The notes beneath the pieces are model-generated. The model did no database searches. It was not told the DNA's origin and worked only from the letters and a program-made list of their open reading frames with translations. Positions 26,476-35,248 of a stretch of 64,000 bases of DNA are shown here, piece by piece. The number at the start of each line of letters is the position of its first letter. Positions within the stretch are counted from its first letter, which is position 1. The stretch is taken from the NCBI GenBank assembly GCA_027309085.1, contig DAIDDL010000001.1:124001-188000 (forward strand), in the 5' to 3' direction. Source of the DNA: Sulfobacillus sp. (GTDB taxonomy: Bacteria; Bacillota; Sulfobacillia; Sulfobacillales; Sulfobacillaceae). Position numbers and translations under genes: made by a program.

Positions 26476-27693
26476 ATGCCAAAGTTCCGAGTGAAAAGGC
26501 GGCCGAGAAGGTACCGGCCGCGCTTCAGGTTTTGGGCAATGGGCGCGGGGCTGGCAGTTGTGGCCGGGGCGCTGGCTCTGCCCCGGATGGCCGTGGTCCA
26601 CCCCTTGGCGCTGGCGCCAGCGGCCCAGCGCTCCTTTCGCCTCGCCCCTGACCCCCGCAAGTGGTCGACCCTCGCCGGAAGCAGTGAAATCCAGGTCGCT
26701 GGCGGCCCGGTGCTGTTCGCCAAAGGCCAGAATATCGAGCGGCCGATTGCCTCTACCACAAAAATTATGACCGCGTACCTGACGCTGACCAATCCGTCGA
26801 TGCCGCTTGGCAAGCAAGTGGCGATTACCACGGCAGAGGTGCTTAATGACCGCGACGGCATTTTGAAGTCCGATAGCGAGGTGTCCCTGAGAGTCGGGCA
26901 GGTGGTTACCGTGCACGACTTGCTGTGGGCGCTGATGCTGCCCTCGGCTGACGACGCGGCTTGGGCCCTGTCGCGGGCAGGCACCGGGAATAATCCCAAC
27001 CTGTTCATTGCCGAGATGAACCGGAAAGCCCGCGAATTGCATATGAACCGGACGCATTACACGGATCCTGACGGGGTCAGCCACCAGGCCTATTCTACCG
27101 CCAAGGACCTGATGAAACTGACAGAGGTGGCCATGAAGCTCCCCATCTTCCGGGATATCGTCCGGACCAAGACGGTGATGAGCCCTTTTGGCACGCTGAC
27201 CAATCTCAACCAGATGCTGTGGCAATATCCGGGGACCATCGGGGTCAAGACAGGGTGGACGCCTTGGGCGGGGAGCTGCCTGGTTTTCGGCGCCACCAGA
27301 ATGGTTCACGGCAGCCCCCTGACAGTGTACGGGGTGGTGCTTGGAGAGCCTTCATTCAATCCGATGTTCCAGGACACGGCGCAACTGATGAATACGGCAT
27401 TCCGCGTGCCGTGGACGACTTTGCTGCCGGCCAGGTCGCCAGTGGCCGCGGTGGCCGTGTCAGGGCTGTTCGGTTCGAAGACTTACCAGTTTTCTGCCGC
27501 AAAACCTTTGGGAGCTTACGAGGCGGGGGAGTCCGCCCGGCTGCAGTGCCGCTGGGACATCAGCGGGAGCGCATGGCGGAAGGGTCAGGTCGTGGGCTAC
27601 TGCCGGGTGGATGCGAGCGGATGGCCCCAGTCGCCATGGGTGCCGGTGACCGCTGACCAATCATACCGGATGCTGTGGTGGGGCCGTTTGTAG
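26476..27693 (+). CDS. D-alanyl-D-alanine carboxypeptidase (S11), variant SxN motif
   Basis: A 405-residue penicillin-binding protein of the DacA/DacF type with an N-terminal membrane anchor (about residues 20-40). It trims D-Ala from peptidoglycan pentapeptides outside the cell. Motif 1 is STTK, and motif 3 is KTGW. Motif 2 reads S-A-D instead of S-x-N (MLPSADDAAWAL), an unusual Asn-to-Asp change. A C-terminal domain of about 100 residues follows. Its 3' end overlaps the paralogue on the other strand by 33 bp. Confidence 0.88.
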   Translation: MPKFRVKRRPRRYRPRFRFWAMGAGLAVVAGALALPRMAVVHPLALAPAAQRSFRLAPDPRKWSTLAGSSEIQVAGGPVLFAKGQNIERPIASTTKIMTAYLTLTNPSMPLGKQVAITTAEVLNDRDGILKSDSEVSLRVGQVVTVHDLLWALMLPSADDAAWALSRAGTGNNPNLFIAEMNRKARELHMNRTHYTDPDGVSHQAYSTAKDLMKLTEVAMKLPIFRDIVRTKTVMSPFGTLTNLNQMLWQYPGTIGVKTGWTPWAGSCLVFGATRMVHGSPLTVYGVVLGEPSFNPMFQDTAQLMNTAFRVPWTTLLPARSPVAAVAVSGLFGSKTYQFSAAKPLGAYEAGESARLQCRWDISGSAWRKGQVVGYCRVDASGWPQSPWVPVTADQSYRMLWWGRL

Positions 27694-28623
27694 TTTGACC
27701 TGGTGAAATCCCCAGTTGAGAATTTTCAGGGCGTCGGCGTCTTCCGGGGGGAAGCCGTCTTGCGCATGCAAAATCACTCCGAGCAAGGTGACGGAATGTC
27801 CGTTCACCTTGCGCGTGGCTGCAAAGATGAGGTTGAATCCGGCCGCTGTCGTCCACCCCGTCTTGACGCCGATGACCTGCGGGTCCATAAAGAGCAAGCC
27901 ATTCAGATTGCGCACGACCGGGTTGTGGGGCAAGGAGGTTTCCTTGGTATCGACGATCCGGCGGAACAGAGGGTTCTCCAGATCCTGTTCCGCGATGATC
28001 GACAGATCCCAAGCGGTGCCTATGGACTGCGGGGAGAGACCGTCGGGGTCGGCGTAATGGGTGCCGTGCATTCCCAGCCGCGCAGCCTGCTCGTTCATTT
28101 TCGCCACGAACCGGGCAGTGGAGCCCCCCATGGTCTCGGCCAATTCAACGGCAGCGTCGTTGGCGGAGGCCAGCATCAGGCCATACAGCAGCTGCTTGAC
28201 CCGGTAATGTTCGCCAGGTGCCATATAAATGTCGGACCCTGTCGTTGCCGCCGCGTTAGGGGTGACGGTCACGGTTTTTGTCAGGGGCAATTCTTTGAGG
28301 GCCAGGTAGATGGTCATCAGCTTGGTAGTGGACGCCAACGGGCCAGGGGTGTGGGGATTCAACTGCCATAAAAGCTGGTGCGTGTTCAGATTCCATAATA
28401 CCCCGGAGCTTTCCCCAATCTTAAAGGGCAGGGGGGGTGTGGGGGCGGACACGGGCTCCACGCTGTAGAATTCCGGGGTTTTAGCGCGGGGCAGGCCCGC
28501 CTTGTGCACGGCGTGGGTGCCTGGCGCCTGATTAATCCATGCGGTGACAATGAGGGCCAGCACCACGAGGGCGGCAGCCCACGGTGCCGGAGCCGGTTTT
28601 CTGCGGCGGGATCGGGAAATCAT
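27661..28623 (-). CDS. D-alanyl-D-alanine carboxypeptidase (S11)
   Basis: A 320-residue paralogue of the preceding gene, with an N-terminal signal anchor (about residues 14-31, WAAALVVLALIVTAWI). The three penicillin-binding motifs are standard: STTK, S-A-N in ASANDAAVELAE, and KTGW. It lacks the extra C-terminal domain. The ATG at 28623 has AGGAGGA 7 bases upstream. The gene runs towards and overlaps the other carboxypeptidase gene, so the two mRNAs are complementary at their 3' ends. Confidence 0.9.
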   Translation of the reverse strand: MISRSRRRKPAPAPWAAALVVLALIVTAWINQAPGTHAVHKAGLPRAKTPEFYSVEPVSAPTPPLPFKIGESSGVLWNLNTHQLLWQLNPHTPGPLASTTKLMTIYLALKELPLTKTVTVTPNAAATTGSDIYMAPGEHYRVKQLLYGLMLASANDAAVELAETMGGSTARFVAKMNEQAARLGMHGTHYADPDGLSPQSIGTAWDLSIIAEQDLENPLFRRIVDTKETSLPHNPVVRNLNGLLFMDPQVIGVKTGWTTAAGFNLIFAATRKVNGHSVTLLGVILHAQDGFPPEDADALKILNWGFHQVKLQTAPPQHPV

Positions 28624-28670
28624 TCAGTATTCCTCCTGCAAGGGTCGTTGGATACTATATTAGCAGACTC

Positions 28671-29147
28671 TCACGGCTTGGACGCAGGGGGGATTTTTTG
28701 GAGGAATTTGTCCCACCACAGGGGATTCTGATCGATAAAGGCCACCAGCGCGGTCAGCCGGTCCAGGGTTTCGACGCTGAAGTAATGTTCGATGCCCTCC
28801 ACGTCATGGTCAATAATGCTGCCCTCGTGGATGGCCAGGTGCAGGAGAAACCGCTCGAGAATCTGGTGGCGGGCCAGCAGCTGGCGCCCTTCCGCCATCC
28901 CTTTGGGAGTGAGCGCCAGCCCCCGGTAGCGTTCCACATCCAGCCAGCCGTCCGCTTTGAGCTTGCGGATCATCTTGCTCACAGAGGCTTGGGAGATATG
29001 CAGGCGATCGGCGATATCGGACACGCGGGCATACCCTTTCTCCTGGGTCAGGCGCCATATCGCTTCCAGATAGTCTTCTTGGTTGGGTGTGGACACCTCC
29101 CTCACCCTCTTTTCCTTTTCCGCCAGGATATGCAAGAGCGGCTCCAA
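28671..29147 (-). CDS. mntR: MntR-type manganese-responsive repressor
   Basis: A 158-residue DtxR-family regulator very like Bacillus MntR. All metal ligands of MntR are recognisable: Asp25 and Glu28 (EDYLE), His94 (LARHQ), and Glu117, Glu120 and His121 (DVEGIEH). The aspartate at the first position is the mark of Mn-selective members. The helix-turn-helix is VSDIADRLHISQASVSKMIRKL. It begins at TTG 29147 with GAGAGG upstream; a start at GTG 29096 would match Bacillus in length but lacks spacing. It follows the CDF exporter by 15 bp. Confidence 0.88.
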   Translation of the reverse strand: MEPLLHILAEKEKRVREVSTPNQEDYLEAIWRLTQEKGYARVSDIADRLHISQASVSKMIRKLKADGWLDVERYRGLALTPKGMAEGRQLLARHQILERFLLHLAIHEGSIIDHDVEGIEHYFSVETLDRLTALVAFIDQNPLWWDKFLQKIPPASKP

Positions 29148-29162
29148 TTGTGCATGCGCCTC

Positions 29163-30077
29163 TCAGGAAGGGTGAGCGGGGCGGCGGGCGCAGTCATCAT
29201 CCGGGCGTTGGTGGGTGTCGGTCTCCAGCTGAATAGTGACGTGGTGGATGGCAAAATCGGAGGTCAGGCGGGCAGCGACGGCGGACAGAAGCTCCTGGCC
29301 CTCGCGCAGGGACATGTTGCCGGTGCGGACGTGGGCGGAGAGGACATTGTATCCGGACTCCAGCGACCAGATGTGGATGTGGTGCACATCTTCCACACCC
29401 GGGATGTCGCGCAGAGCTGCATCGATGAGGGCAGGGTCGATGCCTGGCGGGGTGGCTTCCATGAGGATGCTGACACTGCGCCGGGTAATGCCAAGGCTGG
29501 CGCGGAAGAGGATGAGGCCAATGAGAATCCCGGCCAGCGGGTCGAATCCCGGCCACCTGGTCCAGATGATGAGCAGGCCGGAGAGCACCACGCTGAAGGA
29601 GCCGGCAGCATCGCTCAGGGAGTGCCAGAACATGGATCGGACGTTGAGGTCGTGCTCTTCGTGGCGCATCAAGAGCCCCGTGATGGCGGCGTTGAAAGCG
29701 AGAGCGGTTAGCCCCAGCCAGATCATGGAAGCGGCCCCGACAGTCTCTGGGCGGATGAGACGGTAAATTCCGGCGCCTATCAAGAGGCAAGCCAGAATCA
29801 GCAGCACCAGTCCGTTGACCAGGGCGGCCAGAATTCCACTGCGCCGGTAGCCGTAGCTGAGGCGGGTCGTGGGCGGATTGTCCTGAACTTTGGCGGCATA
29901 ATAGGCGAGACCCATGGCGCCGCTATCGCTCAGCAGGTGCAGTGCGTTGGACAGCACCGACAGGCTGTGGCTCGCGAGACCGCCCAGAAATTCAATGAGG
30001 AAAACAGCGGCGGTCAGGATCAGGGCCCACTTCAGTTGGGCAGTGGCTGTAGGAATTCTTGGCGAATGTGCGTGCAC
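29163..30077 (-). CDS. Cation diffusion facilitator (CDF) metal exporter
   Basis: A 304-residue membrane exporter with six helices. Motifs of the family are FLGGLASHSLSVLSNALHLLSDSG near the start (TM2, metal-site Asp), WHSLSDAAGSFSVVLSG (TM5), and a C-terminal cytoplasmic domain with HIHIWSLESGYNVLSAHV. It exports a divalent metal in exchange for protons. Cotranscription with mntR suggests Mn(II) or Fe(II). The start is GTG 30077 with GGAG at 9-12 bases. The TM2 HxxxD pattern (HLLSD) is the zinc-type rather than the strict manganese DxxxD pattern, so the metal is uncertain. Confidence 0.88.
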   Translation of the reverse strand: MHAHSPRIPTATAQLKWALILTAAVFLIEFLGGLASHSLSVLSNALHLLSDSGAMGLAYYAAKVQDNPPTTRLSYGYRRSGILAALVNGLVLLILACLLIGAGIYRLIRPETVGAASMIWLGLTALAFNAAITGLLMRHEEHDLNVRSMFWHSLSDAAGSFSVVLSGLLIIWTRWPGFDPLAGILIGLILFRASLGITRRSVSILMEATPPGIDPALIDAALRDIPGVEDVHHIHIWSLESGYNVLSAHVRTGNMSLREGQELLSAVAARLTSDFAIHHVTIQLETDTHQRPDDDCARRPAHPS

Positions 30078-30180
30078 GGCGTCAGTCTCCGTCTCCGGTT
30101 GATATATTATTATACTGCATGCTTGCGGTTCGGTGACACGGCGCTGGCCTGCGAGGACGGCCAGACGGAGGAGAATCAGT

Positions 30181-30873
30181 GTGCCCACAAAACCTTTGAT
30201 GATTTTCGACTTCGACGGCACGTTGTACCGGGGCGATGAGCCGTATCTCTATTATGCCCGGCAGGTGGCGGATCTGCTCAGTGAGCGCGCCGCGCAAGAA
30301 TACTTGCGGAAGGTCCATGCCCATGTGGCGGGGGAGGACCTGGTGCCCGCGGCAGACAACTGGGAGGCCGTGGTCCGGCTGATGGAGCCTTTTGGGCAGA
30401 CCCTGGCCCCGGAGCAGTGGCAGGAAGCGTTTATGGCCACCAGACGCCACATGCTGGAGGGCGGCTGTCCTCTGGAAGTGCCCGCGGGGCTCCAGAACTT
30501 TCTGGAGCAGGCGAGAGGGCAGGCGACCCTGGTTCTGGCCAGCAACAGTCCTTATGAAGCGGCAGTGCCGCTGCTGGAGCGTCTGGGCCTCGCCCAGTTT
30601 TTTGATGTCGTCCGCTCCGGCGCCAACAAGCCGCAGGGCCTGGTGACGACAGCGCGGGAGCTGATGGGCCCGGAGTACGATCCCCTGCGCGTATTCAGCA
30701 TTGGCGACCATTACACCAATGACATTGCCCCGGGTGTGCTGGAAGGCTGGACGACGGGGCATATCAGCCCGCGCCGGATTTTTCCTGGCCCGTCGACTTA
30801 TCAGGCGGCCACCATGGAAGAGATTCTGCCCAGCGTCCAAGATTGGCTGGACAGACACAGCAGGGAGGGGTAA
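30181..30873 (+). CDS. HAD-superfamily hydrolase
   Basis: A 230-residue haloacid-dehalogenase-type phosphatase. Motif I is IFDFDGTLYRG (Asp10, Asp12), motif II LVLASNSPYE, motif III the lysine in GANKPQGL, and motif IV SIGDHYTNDIAPG. A helical cap lies between motifs I and II. The substrate is unknown. GTG 30181 has GGAGGAGA about 7 bases upstream. The next gene starts 3 bp after its stop, so they are coupled. Confidence 0.85.
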   Translation: MPTKPLMIFDFDGTLYRGDEPYLYYARQVADLLSERAAQEYLRKVHAHVAGEDLVPAADNWEAVVRLMEPFGQTLAPEQWQEAFMATRRHMLEGGCPLEVPAGLQNFLEQARGQATLVLASNSPYEAAVPLLERLGLAQFFDVVRSGANKPQGLVTTARELMGPEYDPLRVFSIGDHYTNDIAPGVLEGWTTGHISPRRIFPGPSTYQAATMEEILPSVQDWLDRHSREG

Positions 30874-30876
30874 GGC

Positions 30877-32133
30877 GTGGCAACTGTCCGGTTTTACGGC
30901 GGGGTCGGTGTGATTGGCTCCAGCAAAATTTTGATTGAACAAGGCGGCTGGCGGGTGCTTTTGGATTTCGGACTGGATTTCAGCCCCGGCACGGGGCTCT
31001 TCCGGGGAGCGGTAGGCCCGAGGCCGGGCCACGAGCTGTCTGACCGTCTGAAAACCCAGATGGCGCCGCGCATTCCGTTTCTCTACCGCCCGGAGCTCAT
31101 GGGCGCGGTGGGGGACCTGCCCTCCGGCACGGATGGCCGCACGGCCGTGTTCATCACGCATGCCCATATTGACCACATCGGCTTAGCCGGCGATATTGAC
31201 CCGCGCATCCCTATCTGGGCTTCTGCCGACACCGCGCGCATCATGAATGCCTTGAAGAGCAGCCAGGAGCTTCAAGGACCGTGGCCCGAGCTGCAGGTCA
31301 TGGCGGCTGAGACTCCGGTGTCTTTCGGCCCGTTCCGGGTGGTGCGCTACGATGTGGACCACGATATTGTCGGCGCCTCAGGTTACGGGGTGGAAACTGA
31401 AGACGGGGTGGTGGCCTTTAGCGGCGATCTCAGGCTGCATGGCCGCCATCCCGAGAAAACCTGGCATTTTGCCCAAAAAGTCCAGGGGGCGAGAGCTCTG
31501 GTCATGGAAGGGACGACACTGTCCTTCGGATTTCAGGAAGCGGTGCGCACCGAAGGGCAAGTCGACCGGGATTTCGCCAGAATTGTGGGGATGACGCCGG
31601 GACTGGTGCTGGCTACGGTATACCCGCGCAATATTGAGCGGGTGGCGGTGTTTATGCAAGTGGCAGAGGACCTGCACCGCGAGTTCTTGTGGCCCCGTCC
31701 CATGGCCAGATTTTTTCAGGCGATGGGGCTTAAGGCCGAGGTGTGGGACGCGGACCGCCTGGAGGGCGTGAACAAACATCCGGAACGCTACATTATGCAG
31801 CTGAGCCCGCCAGACTGGCCCATGATGCTGGACCTGCCGCTAGGCCCGGGCGCCGCCTTCATCCACGCCAACGGGGAGCCTTTGGGAGCATTTGACCCCC
31901 ACTGGACTCTCTTGCAGGACTGGCTCGCGGCCCTGCACACCGGATTTTGGCCGATTGGCACGGGCGGCCACGCATCGCCCGACGGCATCCGCCAGCTGCT
32001 TGAGACCATCAGGCCGGACATCCTCTTCCCGCTGCACTCGAGGGAGCCGGACCGCATGCTGCCCCCGCCGGGGACTGCCCGCTGGCTTCCGGAGAAGAAC
32101 CGCGTGTACGACTTGTCGTTAAACGAGTCCTGA
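30877..32133 (+). CDS. MBL-fold (RNase J-like) metallohydrolase
   Basis: A 418-residue metallo-beta-lactamase-fold protein. The two-metal motif THAHIDHIG is near residue 95, a further ligand is in AFSGDLRLHG, and the C-terminal GTGGHASPDGIRQLL...ILFPLHSREPD matches the end of RNase J and related beta-CASP enzymes. It is shorter than RNase J (about 550), so RNA processing is possible but unproven. GTG 30877 lies 3 bp after the HAD gene. Confidence 0.8.
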   Translation: MATVRFYGGVGVIGSSKILIEQGGWRVLLDFGLDFSPGTGLFRGAVGPRPGHELSDRLKTQMAPRIPFLYRPELMGAVGDLPSGTDGRTAVFITHAHIDHIGLAGDIDPRIPIWASADTARIMNALKSSQELQGPWPELQVMAAETPVSFGPFRVVRYDVDHDIVGASGYGVETEDGVVAFSGDLRLHGRHPEKTWHFAQKVQGARALVMEGTTLSFGFQEAVRTEGQVDRDFARIVGMTPGLVLATVYPRNIERVAVFMQVAEDLHREFLWPRPMARFFQAMGLKAEVWDADRLEGVNKHPERYIMQLSPPDWPMMLDLPLGPGAAFIHANGEPLGAFDPHWTLLQDWLAALHTGFWPIGTGGHASPDGIRQLLETIRPDILFPLHSREPDRMLPPPGTARWLPEKNRVYDLSLNES

Positions 32134-32151
32134 ACTTCAGGAAATCTTCAT

Positions 32152-32180
32152 TTGGCTTTAACAGCCTGTCATATTATAAT
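32152..32180 (+). promoter_or_regulatory. Promoter of the UDP-sulfoquinovose synthase gene
   Basis: TTGGCT (32152-32157), 17 bases, TATAAT (32175-32180). A 15-bp palindrome, TCCTGAACTTCAGGA (32128-32142), overlaps the upstream gene's stop codon and ends 9 bp before the -35 box; it may be an operator. Confidence 0.7.
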
Positions 32181-32231
32181 GTTCAAGGCAGAAATTCGTG
32201 TGTTTCGTATATCGACTTGGGAGGATGCTTC

Positions 32232-33404
32232 GTGAGAATACTCGTATTAGGTGGAGACGGCTATCTCGGATGGCCGACGGCTATGTATCTCTCTAAAAAG
32301 GGCCACGACGTTGCAGTGGCCGACAATTTTGTACGGCGGCAGTATGATTTTGAACTGGGAGCCGACAGTCTGGTGCCTATCGCAACTTTGCAGCAGCGCA
32401 TCAAGACATGGAAAGACGTCACCGGTCTCCACATCAATCTGTATGTGGGAGACATGACCGACGCAAGTTTTGTGCACCGGATGATCGGCGAATTCAAACC
32501 GGACACCATTGTGCATTATGCCGAACAGCGGTCTGCCCCTTATTCGATGATTGACCAGGAGCACGCAGTCTATACCCAGAAGAATAACGTGGTCGGCACC
32601 TTGAACGTGCTGTATGCCATGGCCGACCTGAACCCCAATATCCACTTGGTGAAGCTCGGCAGCATGGGCGAGTACGGCACGCCCAATATCGACATTGAAG
32701 AGGGCTTTTTGGAAGTGGAGCACAATGGCCGCAAGGATATTCTGCCTTATCCCAAGCAGCCGGGCTCTTTCTACCACCTGTCCAAAGTGCACGACAGCCA
32801 CAATATCCTGTTTGCCTGCAAGAACTTTGGGTTGCGGGCCACGGATTTGAACCAGGGCATTGTGTACGGAGTTGAAACGGACGAGTCGGTTCTGCACCCG
32901 GACTTGTCCACCCGCTTTGACTACGACGGCATCTTTGGCACCGTCCTCAACCGCTTCTGCATTGAAGCCGTGCTGGGACACCCCCTGACGGTATACGGCT
33001 TAGGCGAGCAGCGCCGGGGTCTTCTGGACATCCGGGACACGGTGCGCTGTATTGAAATTGCTTCCGAGAATCCGCCCGAAGCCGGCGAGTTCCGGGTATT
33101 CAACCAGTTTACCGAGGAGTTTTCCATCAAGGAGTTGGCAGAGCTGGTGGCCAAGACCTATCCGGGACAAGCCCGCGTGGAAATGGCGGAAGATCCCCGG
33201 ACTGAGGCTCTGACGCACTACTACAAGGCTCACAACACCAAGCTCATCGACCTGGGCCTCGTGCCTCACTTGCTCTCCGACACCCTGATTGAGTCGATGT
33301 TCAGCGTCATCGAACAATATCAGTCCCGGGTCAACTGGGACATCATCCGCACGTCGGTCAACTGGCGGCGGACCCGCAATCCTCTGTACGACAACGAGAA
33401 ATAA
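32232..33404 (+). CDS. sqdB: UDP-sulfoquinovose synthase
   Basis: A 390-residue extended short-chain dehydrogenase that makes UDP-sulfoquinovose from UDP-glucose and sulfite. Diagnostic stretches are the NAD motif LGGDGYLGWPTA, HYAEQRSAPYSMID, LGSMGEYGTPNIDIEEG and KQPGSFYHLSKVHDSHN, with the catalytic Tyr and Lys in YHLSK. The sugar serves sulfolipid (SQDG) or, as in Sulfolobus, surface glycans. GTG 32232 has GGGAGG 7 bases upstream. No sulfolipid transferase gene is adjacent. The gene has its own promoter and terminator. Confidence 0.92.
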   Translation: MRILVLGGDGYLGWPTAMYLSKKGHDVAVADNFVRRQYDFELGADSLVPIATLQQRIKTWKDVTGLHINLYVGDMTDASFVHRMIGEFKPDTIVHYAEQRSAPYSMIDQEHAVYTQKNNVVGTLNVLYAMADLNPNIHLVKLGSMGEYGTPNIDIEEGFLEVEHNGRKDILPYPKQPGSFYHLSKVHDSHNILFACKNFGLRATDLNQGIVYGVETDESVLHPDLSTRFDYDGIFGTVLNRFCIEAVLGHPLTVYGLGEQRRGLLDIRDTVRCIEIASENPPEAGEFRVFNQFTEEFSIKELAELVAKTYPGQARVEMAEDPRTEALTHYYKAHNTKLIDLGLVPHLLSDTLIESMFSVIEQYQSRVNWDIIRTSVNWRRTRNPLYDNEK

Positions 33405-33415
33405 GGATTTCGGTC

Positions 33416-33448
33416 AAAAGAGCCCTGCGGCTGATGCAGGGCTCTTTT
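33416..33448 (+). terminator. Terminator of sqdB
   Basis: AAAAGAGCCCTGC (33416-33428) and GCAGGGCTCTTTT (33436-33448) pair perfectly around a 7-base loop and end in T residues. Confidence 0.9.
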
Positions 33449-33777
33449 GTTGCAGGAAACGGGGATGCGGGGAGATTGTGTTTGCTGCTAGGGTGAAAGG
33501 TTATGGGGAATAGCTGGCATGCCCATCGGTATTCTGATGCTCAGGACAGCAAGGGGAGTTTCTTGCAGAAGAGGGGTTCCTGAGGCATTCTACAATGTTC
33601 GCCAGAGATCACCCAATTTCAGCGCGAACGGGGTTCTGTTGAGGAGGCTGTGCGGGACTGGCGTGCATGCACGGGGGGCTTGCGGGAAGCATTCTCGCCT
33701 TTGGTGACCCGTGAGAGAAGCGTCAAGGGGGATTTGAGCCCTGCTCTCTGGGGGCTCACGACCGCTCTATGGCCCGG
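33449..33777. other. Intergenic region, nothing recognised
   Basis: About 330 bp after the sqdB terminator. No frame has a ribosome site and a recognisable product. Confidence 0.35.
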
Positions 33778-33786
33778 TGGTATAAT
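33778..33786 (+). promoter_or_regulatory. Extended -10 promoter
   Basis: TGG followed by a perfect TATAAT (33781-33786), 50 bp before the start of the CBS-PAS-HD gene. The -35 region is poor, as is usual for extended -10 promoters. Confidence 0.6.
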
Positions 33787-33835
33787 AACCCAGAGAGAAT
33801 AGGGCAAAAAACCAGCGGAATGAGGGACGCCATAC

Positions 33836-35248
33836 ATGAAAATTGGATTCATTATGGATACTGACTACCTCACAGGCCACCCCGAAGATTCGGCACTATT
33901 AGCGCAGTGGGTGGTCAAGACCAGTCCCCACCGGAGTCTCTATGTCGTGGATGACGACCAGCAATTGGTGGGAGTCATCCGACTAGCAAATGCGGTGGAG
34001 CCTGTCCCACTAACACTGCAGCAGATGATGATCCCACTCAGCGAGATATCTGCGGTCAGTCCCGACGATAGCGTGGATGTTTTGGTCCCGCTGTTCCGGG
34101 ATAATCCGGAGTGGTCTTCCATCCCTGTGATGCGGGGAAACCGCCTTGCCGGCATTGTCAGCCGGGAATGGAAAGCGCCCGCGAATCCGGCGGCTGATGA
34201 CGACTGGGATGCGGTGTCAGTCGGGCAGCTTTATGAATCATTGCTGGATGCGTTGTATACTGGGCTGATTATTGTGGACAACAGGGGCATGACGCGCTTG
34301 TTAAATCCTGAAGGCGCAGAAATCTTAGGGGTTGACCCAGACGAGGTGGTTGGCCAGCCCTATGAGGAACTCGCTACACGGCTCTTTGACCATATGCGCG
34401 ACTATCTGACACGCAGTGCGGTGCCTTTAGCCCTGACGGGGGCCGTAGACCGGGGTGAGCGGGAATTGCGTGTGTCCAATGGCCGCCATGTTTTGTTTAA
34501 ATTTGCGGCGGTGCGGGAGGCGCAGCATGTCCAAGCCGTGCTGATCACGTTTATGGATGTCACCCCTCTAAAACATGCGGAGGTACAGGCCCGCTATCAG
34601 GAACGGGAACTTGAGATGGCGTTTGCCCTGACACTGCCCAACAGCAAGGTCGAATACAAGCTCAAATCGTCCCCGGAATATCAAGATATTTATGACCCCG
34701 CTACGGGCCAAGCCCAGATCACCGGCGTGATTGCGGACGGCACGTATCACCACGTGATTAATGGCTTGCGCATTATGGCGGAACTGAAGGAAATTGGGGT
34801 CTTCCAGCTTGTGGGGATCGATAAGGACACATTGGTCCAGGCCTTCATTTTCCATGATGTCGGCAAAGCCCAGCCGGTTCTGCGGGTAGGACAGATATTT
34901 GTGCCTCAAGAGACCTTTGAGCCGGGCTACCTGCATGCGGGGCGCAGTGCCGATTGGGCCCGCAAGGACTATCATGTGACGGAGGATGTGGAGTGGCTCG
35001 TCCGCTATCACCACACTCCGGAAAAGGAATTGCCGCCAACCTTTCCGGCTGCCTTAAAACCCATGTGGCGGGTGTTTAAACTGGTCGATGGCCTGTCCGC
35101 CGGGTTGACCCGGCGGGATGCGGACATTGCTCCAATGACACTGCGGGGGAGTGTGCTGACTATTCACGAGACCAACCCGGACCAGCGCTACGACCGTCAC
35201 TACCGGTTGGCGATATACAGCGGGGAGATTATCCCCGTGACCGGGTAA
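33836..35248 (+). CDS. CBS-PAS-HD domain signalling protein
   Basis: A 470-residue cytoplasmic protein. Residues 1-115 look like a CBS pair (SLYVVDDDQQLVGVIRLANAV; IPVMRGNRLAGIVSR). Residues about 135-245 are a PAS domain (DALYTGLIIVDNRGMTRLLNPEGAEILG). The C-terminal 200 residues are an HD-type domain with HHVINGLRIM and FIFHDVGKAQP, then VRYHHTPEKEL. This suggests a phosphohydrolase controlled by nucleotides (CBS) and a redox or small-molecule ligand (PAS). I know no characterised enzyme with this order. GAGGGA precedes the ATG. Confidence 0.75.
   Translation: MKIGFIMDTDYLTGHPEDSALLAQWVVKTSPHRSLYVVDDDQQLVGVIRLANAVEPVPLTLQQMMIPLSEISAVSPDDSVDVLVPLFRDNPEWSSIPVMRGNRLAGIVSREWKAPANPAADDDWDAVSVGQLYESLLDALYTGLIIVDNRGMTRLLNPEGAEILGVDPDEVVGQPYEELATRLFDHMRDYLTRSAVPLALTGAVDRGERELRVSNGRHVLFKFAAVREAQHVQAVLITFMDVTPLKHAEVQARYQERELEMAFALTLPNSKVEYKLKSSPEYQDIYDPATGQAQITGVIADGTYHHVINGLRIMAELKEIGVFQLVGIDKDTLVQAFIFHDVGKAQPVLRVGQIFVPQETFEPGYLHAGRSADWARKDYHVTEDVEWLVRYHHTPEKELPPTFPAALKPMWRVFKLVDGLSAGLTRRDADIAPMTLRGSVLTIHETNPDQRYDRHYRLAIYSGEIIPVTG

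Noticed and set aside
26317-27309. 330-codon minus-strand open frame
   Set aside because: Shadow of the carboxypeptidase gene; composition typical of antisense frames in GC-rich DNA.
28584-29711. 375-codon plus-strand open frame
   Set aside because: It lies wholly opposite mntR and the CDF gene, whose families and motifs are certain; its translation is low-complexity and Gln/Gly/Arg-rich.
30082-31176. 364-codon minus-strand open frame
   Set aside because: Antisense to the HAD and MBL hydrolase genes, both with diagnostic motifs.
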